Origin: Bdellovibrio sp. ZAP7
GTDB lineage: Bacteria > Bdellovibrionota > Bdellovibrionia > Bdellovibrionales > Bdellovibrionaceae
Length of the DNA stretch: 64,000 nt
Reading direction: 5' to 3'
Assembly (NCBI RefSeq): GCF_006874645.1
Contig: NZ_CP030082.1
Coordinates: 2,418,001-2,482,000, forward strand
The translations under genes and the position numbers were made by a program. This document shows positions 26,319 to 34,708 of the stretch, piece by piece; the stretch's first letter is position 1; each line of letters begins with the position of its first letter. The notes below the pieces were generated by a model. The model did not search any database. It was not told the origin of the DNA and worked only from the letters and a program-made list of their open reading frames with translations.

Positions 26319-29300
26319 TAGTTCTGAACACCAATTTTGATTGGAGCACCGTCGATATCGCTATCGTCTACGTGGGCGCCTTTTGGCGTTCCAGATAGAG
26401 GCAGGATATTCAACGTGTGAGTCAAAGTTTCAAATGTGATCATGTCCTTGTGCGCGTTCAAAGCGTCAAGCAAAGCGCCGTCGCAGGCGATTTCAAGAGT
26501 GATTTTATCATCAAGCTTGAAGTCTGCTGTTTTACGAGCGACCTGGATCTTACGCATTATTTCTCGAGCCAAACCTTCACGCTCTTGTTCCGGCGTCACA
26601 GTCGGATCCACTTCGATCGATACCACTTGGTGAACTGACAAGTTCGCATTGCCACCCTTAGGCGCTCTGCGGATTTCAACGTCAGCCAATGTGATCTCTT
26701 CGCCGTCAACCGTCACAGAACCACCCGTTTCAAGTTTCAAGATGCTTTCAAGAGGCAAAGCCATGATGCCCGCGCCCACTGACTTCATCTTAGGTCCCAG
26801 GCGTTTACCCAGAACTGGGAAGTTTGCTTTTGCTGTTACTTGGACGAATTGGTCTTCGTTCGAGTTGTAGACAACTTTACGGAAGTTCAATTCATCAACA
26901 AAGAACGGTTCGAACTTTTTCAAAGTCTCAAGAAGTGCAGCACTTCTGTGGATGATTTTGATTTCGTTCAATGGGATTTTCGCTTTAACACCGATTTTTT
27001 CACGGTGATTACGACCCAGCGTCACCAAGGTATCCATCGCCTTCACAGCTTCTTCAAGTTCTGGGCGAAGCATAGAAAGGTCTTCTGGTGGGAAGCTTTC
27101 CAAGTGAACCGAATCTTTTTTGTTTGGCAAAACTTGCGACAAGTTTTTGTAAGTGACTTCCGACATGAACGGAGCAAATGGCGCCATCAAACGTGACAAC
27201 GTCACAAGCACTTCATGCAAAGTCTCGTAAGCGTAACGTTTTGTTTCAGGCATGCCTTCTTGCCAGAACAAGGAACGGTTGAAACGGATGTAGGTGTTCG
27301 TCAGGTCTTCGATGAATTGAAGAAGATGAGGAACAACGTTGTACAAGCGATAAGCGTCCATCTCTTTGTGAGTGTTCGCAATCAAACCATTCAAACGAGA
27401 AAGAACCCATTGATCCAGGATGTTTGGAGATTTCTTAGCATCGCCCTTTGGAACGAAGCCATCAATGTTCGCATAGTTCGCGAAGAATGAATAAGAGTTC
27501 CACCATCTTAACAAGATTTTACGAACGATATCGTAAACGCCTTTTTCAGAGAATTTCAATTCTTGCGCTTTCACCACCGGAGAGTCGATCAAGTACAAGC
27601 GCAAAGCATCCGCACCATGCTGATTCAATACTTCCATTGGATCAGGATAGTTTTTCAAAGACTTGGACATCTTGCGACCGTCTTCAGCCAAGACCAAACC
27701 ATTCACAACAACGTTTTTGAATGGAGCTTGGTTGAACAACGCAGTCCCGATAATTGAAAGCGTATAGAACCAACCACGAGTTTGATCCAAACCTTCAGCG
27801 ATGAAATCCGCGGGGAAAGCTTTTTTGAATTCTTCCACATTCGCATCAGGGAACCCCCACTGCGCGTATGGCATAGAACCAGATTCAAACCAACAATCCA
27901 AAACGCCATCAACGCGTTTTAGTGGTGATTTACCAGTCGGAGATGGGATCGTGATTTTATCCACAAATTCAATGTGCAAATCTTCAACTTTTTGACCAGA
28001 TAATTTTTCAAGCTCTGCACGCGAACCCACGCAGATCACTTCGCCTTCTGTATTTCTCCAGATAGGAAGTGGTGTCCCCCAGAAACGATTGCGCGAGATC
28101 GCCCAGTCACGAGCGCCCTCCAACCAATTTCCGAAACGACCGTCACGAAGATGATCAGGAACCCAAGCAGTTTGCTTGTTGTTTGCGATCAAATTCTCTT
28201 TGATTTTCTCAACAGCCACGAACCAAGAAGAAACAGCACGATAGATCAGCGGAGTATCTGAACGATAGCAGTATGGGTAACTATGTTGGATCGTATCTTG
28301 TTTGAACAAGTTCCCTTTAGCTTTCAAGGCCGCGATGATGTCTTTGTCAGCATCCTTAACACGCTTCCCTTGATAATCAGAAACTTCTGCCGTGAACATA
28401 CCGTCATCGTCCACTGGATTCACCAATGGGATACCAGCTTTTGCACATGCATAGTAATCTTCCTCACCGAACGCTGGTGCCATGTGAACAACACCCGTAC
28501 CGGAATCAGTCGTTACGTGCTCAGAAGAAATAATACGGAACGCACCTTTTTCAGCGCGATCGCCAAAGTATGGGAATAAAGGTTCGTACGTTAAACCTAC
28601 AAGCTCACTGCCCTTCATCATTTGCAAAACTTCAACTTCTTCATCTGGTTTCTTAAACACAGACGGAAGCAATGCTTGCGCCAAGATCAATTTACGACCC
28701 GAAGACTTTTCTTGAACCTTGACGTAATCCATTTCCAAGCCCACAGCCAAAGCCATGTTCGACGGAAGAGTCCAAGGAGTCGTCGTCCAAGCCATCACCG
28801 CTGTATCAGGTTGATTGATAAGCTTAAACATCACCGTGATCGCAGGGTCTTGAACCATTTTATAGTTCTGATTCGCTTCGAAATTTGAAAGCGATGTCGA
28901 GATCCCTACAGAGTAAGGAACAACTTTGTAACCTTCATAGATCAAGCCTTTTTTGAAAAGCTCTTGGAACACCCACCATACGGACTGCATGAAAGAAACG
29001 TCCATAGTGAAGTATGGATTTTCCATATCCACCCAACGACCCACGCGGCGTACAGTTGTTTTCCATTCAGTGGAGTAACGTTTTACAATCGAGCGACAAG
29101 CGTCGTTGTATTCAGCCACGCCCATTTTGAAAACGTCTTTGCGAGATTCAATTTTATGAGTCTTGTTGATTTCGTATTCAACTGGAAGACCATGACAGTC
29201 CCAACCAAAACGACGAGGCACAGTGTACCCCTTCATTGTCCAATAACGAGGAACCACGTCCTTCAAAACACCTGCCAGCAAGTGACCATAATGCGGAAGA

Positions 29301-29482
29301 CCTGTCGCAAACGGTGGACCGTCATAGAAGCTGTAAGTTTTTTTACCTTTAGGATCTAGTGACTGTTGGAAAATCTTTTGCTGATCCCAGAAATCTAAAA
29401 TGCCCTCTTCTTGCTTCGCAAGTTGGACATCAGGTTTTACAGCAGAATATGGAGTCGTTTTAGGAGTGTTTGCATTCGTCAT
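26318..29482 (-). CDS. ileS: Isoleucyl-tRNA synthetase, eukaryote-like (type 2)
   Basis: 1054 residues, longer than E. coli IleRS (938). The HIGH motif reads FATGLPHYGHLLAG (HYGH at 64-67) with RRFGWDCHGLPVEYEI after it, the form seen in eukaryotic and type 2 bacterial enzymes. KMSKS is in GRKMSKSLKNYP. The CP1 editing domain (DSGTGVVHMAPAFGEEDY) and anticodon-binding region (RFNRSLFWQ, type 2 C-terminal domain) are present. No other ileS is in the window. Type 2 enzymes are generally insensitive to mupirocin. The ATG has AAGGA only 3 nt away, and an upstream sequence can pair with it. Confidence 0.95.
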   Translation of the reverse strand: MTNANTPKTTPYSAVKPDVQLAKQEEGILDFWDQQKIFQQSLDPKGKKTYSFYDGPPFATGLPHYGHLLAGVLKDVVPRYWTMKGYTVPRRFGWDCHGLPVEYEINKTHKIESRKDVFKMGVAEYNDACRSIVKRYSTEWKTTVRRVGRWVDMENPYFTMDVSFMQSVWWVFQELFKKGLIYEGYKVVPYSVGISTSLSNFEANQNYKMVQDPAITVMFKLINQPDTAVMAWTTTPWTLPSNMALAVGLEMDYVKVQEKSSGRKLILAQALLPSVFKKPDEEVEVLQMMKGSELVGLTYEPLFPYFGDRAEKGAFRIISSEHVTTDSGTGVVHMAPAFGEEDYYACAKAGIPLVNPVDDDGMFTAEVSDYQGKRVKDADKDIIAALKAKGNLFKQDTIQHSYPYCYRSDTPLIYRAVSSWFVAVEKIKENLIANNKQTAWVPDHLRDGRFGNWLEGARDWAISRNRFWGTPLPIWRNTEGEVICVGSRAELEKLSGQKVEDLHIEFVDKITIPSPTGKSPLKRVDGVLDCWFESGSMPYAQWGFPDANVEEFKKAFPADFIAEGLDQTRGWFYTLSIIGTALFNQAPFKNVVVNGLVLAEDGRKMSKSLKNYPDPMEVLNQHGADALRLYLIDSPVVKAQELKFSEKGVYDIVRKILLRWWNSYSFFANYANIDGFVPKGDAKKSPNILDQWVLSRLNGLIANTHKEMDAYRLYNVVPHLLQFIEDLTNTYIRFNRSLFWQEGMPETKRYAYETLHEVLVTLSRLMAPFAPFMSEVTYKNLSQVLPNKKDSVHLESFPPEDLSMLRPELEEAVKAMDTLVTLGRNHREKIGVKAKIPLNEIKIIHRSAALLETLKKFEPFFVDELNFRKVVYNSNEDQFVQVTAKANFPVLGKRLGPKMKSVGAGIMALPLESILKLETGGSVTVDGEEITLADVEIRRAPKGGNANLSVHQVVSIEVDPTVTPEQEREGLAREIMRKIQVARKTADFKLDDKITLEIACDGALLDALNAHKDMITFETLTHTLNILPLSGTPKGAHVDDSDIDGAPIKIGVQN

Positions 29483-29534
29483 AGGTCCTTAAGATTTATC
29501 AGCTTTTCCCTGATCTTGCACCCTTTCAGGACCT
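29483..29534 (-). promoter_or_regulatory. ileS leader with possible Shine-Dalgarno sequestration
   Basis: Minus-strand AGGACCT (at 29483-29489, containing the ileS ribosome site) can pair with AGGTCCT (29528-29534). Between them a smaller hairpin pairs CTGAT/ATCAG. Such nested pairing could limit ileS translation. No T-box or known riboswitch consensus is seen. Confidence 0.4.
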
Positions 29535-29558
29535 TGAACCCACGGAATGCGCAACGCA

Positions 29559-29864
29559 TCATAGGTCTTTTTGCAACATCTCCATCAGACCAGGGAAGCG
29601 CTTCTTCACTTCCTGCATGCGCAAAGAGACAAAGCGCCTTGTCCCTTCGTCACGAAAACGAATCAGCCCCGCCTCGCGCAGGATCTTTAAATGGTGAGAG
29701 AACGTCGCTTTGGTTATGGAATACTCGAAAGTCCCACAGACTTTCTCCTCGCCCTTCATGGCCAATAACTGCTTAACCGCAGAAATGCGCACGGGATCAC
29801 CCAGGGCTTTTAAGACCTGCTCCAAAGTGATATCTTTAAGTTTCGGGTGAGTGATAGCTTCCAT
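29559..29864 (-). CDS. ArsR-family winged-helix repressor
   Basis: 101 residues. Typical ArsR/SmtB core: LEQVLKALGDPVRISAVKQLLA, then the recognition helix region SITKATFSHHLKILREAGLIRFRDEGTRRFVSLR. No metal-binding CxC is present in the recognition helix, so the effector is probably not arsenite. It is divergent from an MFS transporter. The ATG at 29864 lies 2 bp from an 18-bp palindrome; an in-frame ATG at 29885 would translate the palindrome instead, and neither start has a strong ribosome site. Confidence 0.88.
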   Translation of the reverse strand: MEAITHPKLKDITLEQVLKALGDPVRISAVKQLLAMKGEEKVCGTFEYSITKATFSHHLKILREAGLIRFRDEGTRRFVSLRMQEVKKRFPGLMEMLQKDL

Positions 29865-29865
29865 T

Positions 29866-29883
29866 GTTAGATAAGTATCTAAC
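29866..29883. promoter_or_regulatory. Operator-like palindrome 1 next to arsR-type gene
   Basis: GTTAGATA-AG-TATCTAAC has perfect 8-bp arms and lies directly before the regulator's start. Its position suits autorepression; ArsR dimers bind this kind of inverted repeat. Confidence 0.65.
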
Positions 29884-29925
29884 ATTGATCTTGCAATTCC
29901 ACAAGCAAAGAGTATAACGGATATT

Positions 29926-29943
29926 GTTCGATATTCATCGAAC
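29926..29943. promoter_or_regulatory. Operator-like palindrome 2 between arsR-type gene and MFS gene
   Basis: GTTCGAT-ATTC-ATCGAAC has perfect 7-bp arms and lies 42 bp before the MFS start. It has a different sequence from palindrome 1, so it could bind the same protein only loosely, or another regulator. Confidence 0.55.
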
Positions 29944-29984
29944 ATACCCCCGCCCCAAGCTTGGAGCCCAACAGGAGTTTCTTC

Positions 29985-31211
29985 ATGAGCCCATCAGAAT
30001 CCCACTCGACACCCGTCGAAGTTCCCGCCAGAACTTTAACATTACTATTAGGCCTTACTGTCGGAGTCATCGCAGCAAATCTATATTATGCACAACCACT
30101 CGTGGCGATGATAAGCCTTGCCCTTGGCATTGCAACATCATCAGCAGGATTGGTTGTGACATTCACACAAATCGGTTACGGTCTGGGAGTTTTATTCCTG
30201 GTTCCACTTGGCGATTTGGTGGAAAACAAAAAACTTATCCTCACTTTGATGATGATCGCCGTGGCAGCACTGCTAGCCCTCGCCTTCACCACTCATGTCA
30301 TTCCGTATTTAACCGCCGCTTTGATTCTGGGAATTGGCACCTCGGCCGTACAAATTGTCGTACCTTACGCGACTCACATGACATCGGAATCCCACCGCGG
30401 TCGCGTGGTGGGAAGCTTAATGAGCGGACTGATGTTAGGGATCATGCTTTCTCGCCCGATATCCAGCCTTTTAACAGACATGCTTTCCTGGCATGCGGTG
30501 TTTTTCCTTTCGGCTGTTTTCATGTCGATCATGGCGTTTATTCTTTATAAATTCCTGCCACCCAGAAAACCCGCTCACACTGAAAATATTCACTACGTAA
30601 AACTGATTGCCTCTATGGGTGAGCTTTTCATGAATACTCCGGTCTTACGCCGTCGCGCGATTTATCAGGCCTGTATGTTTGGCGCCTTCAGTTTGTTTTG
30701 GACAGCAGCTCCCCTTTATCTGATGAGTGAAACTTATCACCTTTCCCAAACCGCGATCGCCATTTTCGCCTTTGCCGGAGTGGCCGGCGCGATTTCAGCT
30801 CCAATTGCAGGACGACTTGCCGACAAAGGCATGAGCACCCAAGCAACAGCGGTCGCGATGATTTCAGCTATTGCATCTTTCGCGGTGACTCATATCGTGG
30901 AACCCGGGTCATATACAGCTTTGGGAGTATTGGTATTTGCTGCGATCTTACTGGATGCAGGTATCACCGCGACACTGGTGTTGGGCCAACGTGCGATCTT
31001 TTCTTTGAAACCAGAATATCGCGGTCGCTTGAATGGACTTTATATCGCGACTATTTTCGTAGGAGGGGCCCTGGGTTCTTTCGCGGGAGCGTGGGCTTAC
31101 GCCCATGGCGGCTGGACGATGACAACAATCGTGGGATCTCTATTCCCCGCAACCGCACTGGTCTATTTCTTAACCGAATGGATCACAGGGTTTCGTAAAA
31201 CTCAGAATTAA
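29985..31211 (+). CDS. MFS transporter, drug-efflux type
   Basis: 408 residues with 12 predicted membrane segments. The N terminus ANLYYAQPLVAMISLALGIATSSAGLVVTFTQIGYGLGVLFLVPLGDLVENKKL carries the MFS motif A region and resembles YnfM/Bcr-type exporters. It is divergent from the ArsR-type gene with two palindromes between them, suggesting that the ArsR protein derepresses the pump in response to its substrate. The ATG at 29985 has CAGGAG 8 nt upstream; an in-frame codon at 29961 lies further from any site. Confidence 0.9.
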   Translation: MSPSESHSTPVEVPARTLTLLLGLTVGVIAANLYYAQPLVAMISLALGIATSSAGLVVTFTQIGYGLGVLFLVPLGDLVENKKLILTLMMIAVAALLALAFTTHVIPYLTAALILGIGTSAVQIVVPYATHMTSESHRGRVVGSLMSGLMLGIMLSRPISSLLTDMLSWHAVFFLSAVFMSIMAFILYKFLPPRKPAHTENIHYVKLIASMGELFMNTPVLRRRAIYQACMFGAFSLFWTAAPLYLMSETYHLSQTAIAIFAFAGVAGAISAPIAGRLADKGMSTQATAVAMISAIASFAVTHIVEPGSYTALGVLVFAAILLDAGITATLVLGQRAIFSLKPEYRGRLNGLYIATIFVGGALGSFAGAWAYAHGGWTMTTIVGSLFPATALVYFLTEWITGFRKTQN

Positions 31212-31230
31212 AATGCCTGAAAGGTCGTTC

Positions 31231-31258
31231 TCACTTGGTTCAGATCTGAACCAAGTGA
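31231..31258. other. Perfect 28-bp palindrome between convergent genes
   Basis: TCACTTGGTTCAGA is followed directly by its exact reverse complement. As RNA it makes a 12-bp stem with a 4-nt loop on either strand. There is no T tract. It lies between the MFS stop and the stop of the convergent gene at 31278, so a bidirectional terminator-like role is likely. Confidence 0.75.
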
Positions 31259-31277
31259 AACGAGCAGAAACTCGGCT

Positions 31278-31967
31278 CTATTTTGTAGGAGCCGGAGTCC
31301 CCGGAGAACCCGGAGTGAATACCAATCTTAGAAGATTCGCGAACTCATCTTCAGACATGGTTTTAACTTTGTTAGACAAGATCACTTCATTGATCAAACG
31401 AACACCTTCAGAAGATTCAGGTGCTTTTCCACGAGACAAAGCCACGCGGTAAATAATTTCGTGAAGAATCGCTACAGCGCGATCTTGAGTCGAAAGTTTA
31501 TCCCAGTAAATTTGGTTGATCGTGTACAAAGATTTTTTTGGATATTGAACTGGCTTCTGTACGATCAAAAGTTCCAAAGAACAATCTTTCGCTGGCAATA
31601 CAACCACACCGGCATCATCCAACACATTCGGCAAATAACCTTTTACAAATGTTACTTCATCCCTGAATGTCGAAAGATACGTGCTCAATTTCCCAAAAAG
31701 GATCGGATTCAATTTTTGAATACGCTTAATATAAGCACCAGCCAATTTAACTTCGTCGAACTCTGAGCCACTGTCTGTTTGATCGATAATTTCCTGATCC
31801 CAAACCCAGTCATAACGCAGGGTCAATTCGAAACGATCATAAAAACCCATCACTTGATCTGAACAAACAACCACGTTGCCTGCATTACCCACATAAGTCC
31901 ACGCGTGACTTAGCGCTGGGAAAGACATCAAACCGACCAACAAAACACTCTTCATCATACTTTTCAT
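31278..31967 (-). CDS. Secreted HExIY protein, cassette 1 effector (unknown function)
   Basis: 229 residues from the ATG at 31967 (AGGACC 5 nt upstream). Signal peptide ending ALSHA. The mature protein opens WTYVGNAGNVVVC (Cys at about 35); a second Cys sits in PAKDCSLELL (about 129) and the sequence VAILHEIIYRVAL (His-Glu about 169-170) lies in a helix. The same order of GNxGxxxxC, xxxCxxxxxxY and LHExIY occurs in the products at 48559-49602 and 51749-52747, but this copy lacks their C-terminal domain. It lies 7 bp after the TIGR02147 gene. HE could bind a metal, but the HExxH of zincins is absent. Confidence 0.8.
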   Translation of the reverse strand: MKSMMKSVLLVGLMSFPALSHAWTYVGNAGNVVVCSDQVMGFYDRFELTLRYDWVWDQEIIDQTDSGSEFDEVKLAGAYIKRIQKLNPILFGKLSTYLSTFRDEVTFVKGYLPNVLDDAGVVVLPAKDCSLELLIVQKPVQYPKKSLYTINQIYWDKLSTQDRAVAILHEIIYRVALSRGKAPESSEGVRLINEVILSNKVKTMSEDEFANLLRLVFTPGSPGTPAPTK

Positions 31968-31974
31968 CAAGGTC

Positions 31975-32742
31975 CTACCTTCCCGCTACTGTTATTGGTA
32001 CTAATTGCACTGCTAGGCTGTACACTTCCGTTGTGTCGCCCTTATCCATAAGTTCAGCCATACGCACATTGAACTCAGCGATGATTTTTTTCGCTTTCGC
32101 CAAGTTCTTAACGTTCGCTGGGAAAACCATGCTGGTGATGCTGCGAGAATCGACGGAATCACGCTGTAACGAGGTTACAGAGCGACCGATGATTTGACGG
32201 TGGAACTCGCGCAAAACTTCAGATGGTACTTCATTTTGAGTGGTGATGTTCGTGAATGCAGGAACATAACGTCCATCTTCTTCTAACACCAAACCTTGAT
32301 CAACCAAGCGATTCAAAGCACCTTCGGCTTGCAACTGAGAAATCTCCAAACGAGCCACAATACTATTGATGGTGTGATCAAAACCCTTCGTCGAAATCAA
32401 ATTGAAGATCGCCAAATGCTCCCAATCCGAGATCATTGCAAACTCATCATTGGAAACAGAACGCATCGTTGATACTGGTTGTGCCTTTTCAGCAGCGATC
32501 AACATCTGCATTCTGCTTTTATCTTCCGGTGAAAGTTTCAAAAGTTCAGAAATACGCTCTGTCACTTTTGCACCTGGAATATAGCGGCCATGGATCAATT
32601 CCCAAAGACGACCTTGTGTTAACGACAGGTCACGAGCGAAAGCTCGCATTGAGTACTTTGGATTTTTGCGGCGGCGATTTAAGAAAATCTCGTTAAAGAA
32701 ATTTGATAATTCTGATGTTTTTTTAATAGAAGTGTTCCCCAT
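31975..32742 (-). CDS. TIGR02147-family regulator, cassette 1
   Basis: 255 residues. The N-terminal HTH-like region (YSMRAFARDLSLTQGRLWELIHGRYIPGAKVTERISELLKLSPEDKSRM) is followed by the family's C-terminal DUF4423-like domain (NDEFAMISDWEHLAIFNLI, EGALNRLVDQGLVL, and a closing strand EVYSLAVQLVPI). The TIGR02147 family is amplified in Bdellovibrio and Fibrobacter and has no settled function; the HTH suggests DNA binding. The secreted HExIY gene follows 7 bp downstream. A 15-bp perfect palindrome lies 58 bp upstream. Two paralogues occur at 47795 and 52744. Confidence 0.85.
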   Translation of the reverse strand: MGNTSIKKTSELSNFFNEIFLNRRRKNPKYSMRAFARDLSLTQGRLWELIHGRYIPGAKVTERISELLKLSPEDKSRMQMLIAAEKAQPVSTMRSVSNDEFAMISDWEHLAIFNLISTKGFDHTINSIVARLEISQLQAEGALNRLVDQGLVLEEDGRYVPAFTNITTQNEVPSEVLREFHRQIIGRSVTSLQRDSVDSRSITSMVFPANVKNLAKAKKIIAEFNVRMAELMDKGDTTEVYSLAVQLVPITVAGR

Positions 32743-32800
32743 GGATAAAAATAACTATTGCAAAAGAGAAGGAGACGCAATGCAATTGCCATGTCGCTCT

Positions 32801-32815
32801 GACTCCATTGGAGTC
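32801..32815. promoter_or_regulatory. Palindrome upstream of the cassette 1 regulator
   Basis: GACTCCA-T-TGGAGTC, a perfect 7+1+7 palindrome with a CCATTGG core. A CCATTGG-centred palindrome also lies at the promoter of the cassette 3 regulator (53607-53625). Possible autoregulatory operator. Confidence 0.5.
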
Positions 32816-33007
32816 GCAAATTGAATTTTTTGCATTTTGGAAAACTCGTGGAATGTCGTGGAATATCTAGAGCTTGGAGCCGAACGTCAGGATTTTGTCA
32901 GAATTAAACTAGAGGAATTTTGTTTACCCAAACAAGAATCATCTGATTATAATTCGAGCACCAAATTTCAAGCACCCTCAGCTTCCGCACTGAGAGCGCT
33001 TTTCCGG

Positions 33008-33679
33008 TTAGACCTGTACTTTCGAAATTTCAAGCTCGCGAAACGCATCTGTCACTTCATCATAGAAAGACAGCTTCCCGTCTTCCAGATCGAAGTACAC
33101 ACCGATCAATTGCAAACCACGATTCTTCACCGCGAAATCGATGAATGGAAAAGTACGCAGGTTGTCAAGTGAGGTCACGATTGAAGTCTTCTCACACTCG
33201 CGGCAATGGGAGTCCACGTCGCCTTCGGGGTGCGCTTTCAAAACTTTTTCTTTCGCTTCACCGGCAATCGTCATCCATTGTTGCACGAATCCACCCTCAC
33301 GAATGGCATCTGGCTGGAACAAGGAGCGAATACCACCGCACTGACGATGTCCTAAGATCACGACATTTTCGACTTGTAGATTAACAACCGCGAATTCAAT
33401 CGCTGCGGAAACCCCGTGGAAACCAATATTAGATTCAAATGGAGGAACCAAGTTCGCAACGTTGCGAACGACAAAGATTTCACCGGGTGAAGAAGAAAAT
33501 AAAATCGCCGGATCAACGCGTGAATCACTGCACGCGATCATCAAAGTTTTTGGACTTTGCCCCGTGGCCAAGTTGTCATAGACAGAGTGCTGTTCCTTAA
33601 AGAAACGCTCTCTAAAGCGACGAAAGCCAACCATCATTTTTAGAATTTCTTTTTTTGTAAGAAGCGATTCCTGAGTCAT
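33008..33679 (-). CDS. Beta-class carbonic anhydrase
   Basis: 223 residues. It interconverts CO2 and bicarbonate with Zn bound by Cys50 and His111/Cys114. Seen are MIACSDSRVDP (Cys50, Asp52, Arg54), FVVRNVANLVPP, HGVSAAIEFAVVNLQVENVVILGHRQCGGI, all canonical. There is no signal peptide, so it is cytoplasmic. The ribosome site is weak. Upstream, 265 bp between its stop and the cassette 1 regulator hold only a palindrome and no gene I can support. Confidence 0.94.
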   Translation of the reverse strand: MTQESLLTKKEILKMMVGFRRFRERFFKEQHSVYDNLATGQSPKTLMIACSDSRVDPAILFSSSPGEIFVVRNVANLVPPFESNIGFHGVSAAIEFAVVNLQVENVVILGHRQCGGIRSLFQPDAIREGGFVQQWMTIAGEAKEKVLKAHPEGDVDSHCRECEKTSIVTSLDNLRTFPFIDFAVKNRGLQLIGVYFDLEDGKLSFYDEVTDAFRELEISKVQV

Positions 33680-33904
33680 GCTTCATTTACTAATCCTTCA
33701 CTAGGAATTGTACAATTTGGCGTTTATGCATAACTCGCTGAGTCATCACATTTGTGAGCACTCTTCAGTGACTTTTTCCTCCCACGAAACCGCCGAAAAC
33801 CCTTTCCTAACAATCATTTCATGATTCGTTGTTGGACTTTTCTTTCCGGCAGTTCATAGAATTTTTTTGGACAGCCTAAATACATTTTTACAAAAGAGTG
33901 TTCT

Positions 33905-34702
33905 ATGAACCTGAATAAATTCGCTTTCAGCAGCCTCATCTTGTCGCTTTTGCTTACAAGCTGCAGTCCGGATCAACAACATCCGAGTGATTTCGATCAT
34001 GAAACCAATACGATTCTTTGGGAGAATGTGGGAAGCGAATTCAATCCGCAATCATCACAAAATGATGTGGACATCAAAGACGTCGAAAAGATTTTAGTTA
34101 ACGTTCCGAGTGCTGCAGACAAAGTCATTGTTAAATACTCCACGACACTTCCTGCAAACACCGCGATTGTAAAAATATTTACGATCAGCAAAGACTCATT
34201 AACGTCTTCCAACTTCCGCCGAGGACGTCGCAACAACACCATTGAAATGTCAGACCCTTCACAGCCTTGCAAACTGACCGTCGAAAACGGCCACATCAAA
34301 GATGTAAACGGTTATTGCTATGCTCGTATTGAAATTCACCTTCGCGAAAATGCACCGGTGGAGGTTTATAGCGGCTCAAAAATTATCACGGACCACTATT
34401 ACCCCGTATCTTTGGCAGATTTAATGAAGCGCCTGGAAGATTGCCACGAGGATTCTGAACGTTTAGCACAGGTAGCGGATTTTTCGTCGTCCTATAGCGA
34501 AACGGGTGTACGCATTCCTTTATATACAACAGATCTGGTTCCCATCTTGCGCAAATTTCAGACGACGAATCCCAAACTGCAAGTCTTGCGTTTAGTGCAG
34601 ATCTATATAGTGGATCGTGATCAGTTAGAAAAAATGATAGAGGAAGAGTTTGAATACTTTGATCGCGCCGAAGCCCGCAAGATTGTGGGCCTCGGAGTTT
34701 AG
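33905..34702 (+). CDS. Lipoprotein of unknown function
   Basis: 265 residues. The lipobox is LLLTSC (Cys20), so it is predicted to be acylated and membrane-anchored. The mature part has a beta-rich central region (VEKILVNVPSAADKVIVKYSTTLPANTAIVKIF, PCKLTVENGHIKDVNGYCYARIEIHL) and a helical C terminus (LADLMKRLEDCHEDSERLAQVADFSSSY, LRLVQIYIVDRDQLEKMIEEEFEYFDRAEARKIV). It is convergent with the next lipoprotein gene, 6 bp apart. No family recognised. Confidence 0.75.
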   Translation: MNLNKFAFSSLILSLLLTSCSPDQQHPSDFDHETNTILWENVGSEFNPQSSQNDVDIKDVEKILVNVPSAADKVIVKYSTTLPANTAIVKIFTISKDSLTSSNFRRGRRNNTIEMSDPSQPCKLTVENGHIKDVNGYCYARIEIHLRENAPVEVYSGSKIITDHYYPVSLADLMKRLEDCHEDSERLAQVADFSSSYSETGVRIPLYTTDLVPILRKFQTTNPKLQVLRLVQIYIVDRDQLEKMIEEEFEYFDRAEARKIVGLGV

Positions 34703-34708
34703 AAGACT

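Noticed and set aside
29483-29558. T-box riboswitch for ileS
   Set aside because: The interval is too short and has no T-box sequence or antiterminator; only simple complementarity to the ribosome site is present.
31278-31967. Reading the HExIY proteins as zinc metalloproteases
   Set aside because: The zincin motif needs HExxH; here the fifth position is Arg, Ala or Tyr and no other ligand is conserved in all three, so only the bare His-Glu is noted.
32837-33172. 111-codon plus-strand frame between cassette 1 and the carbonic anhydrase gene
   Set aside because: Its second half is antisense to the carbonic anhydrase gene and the first half lacks start signals.
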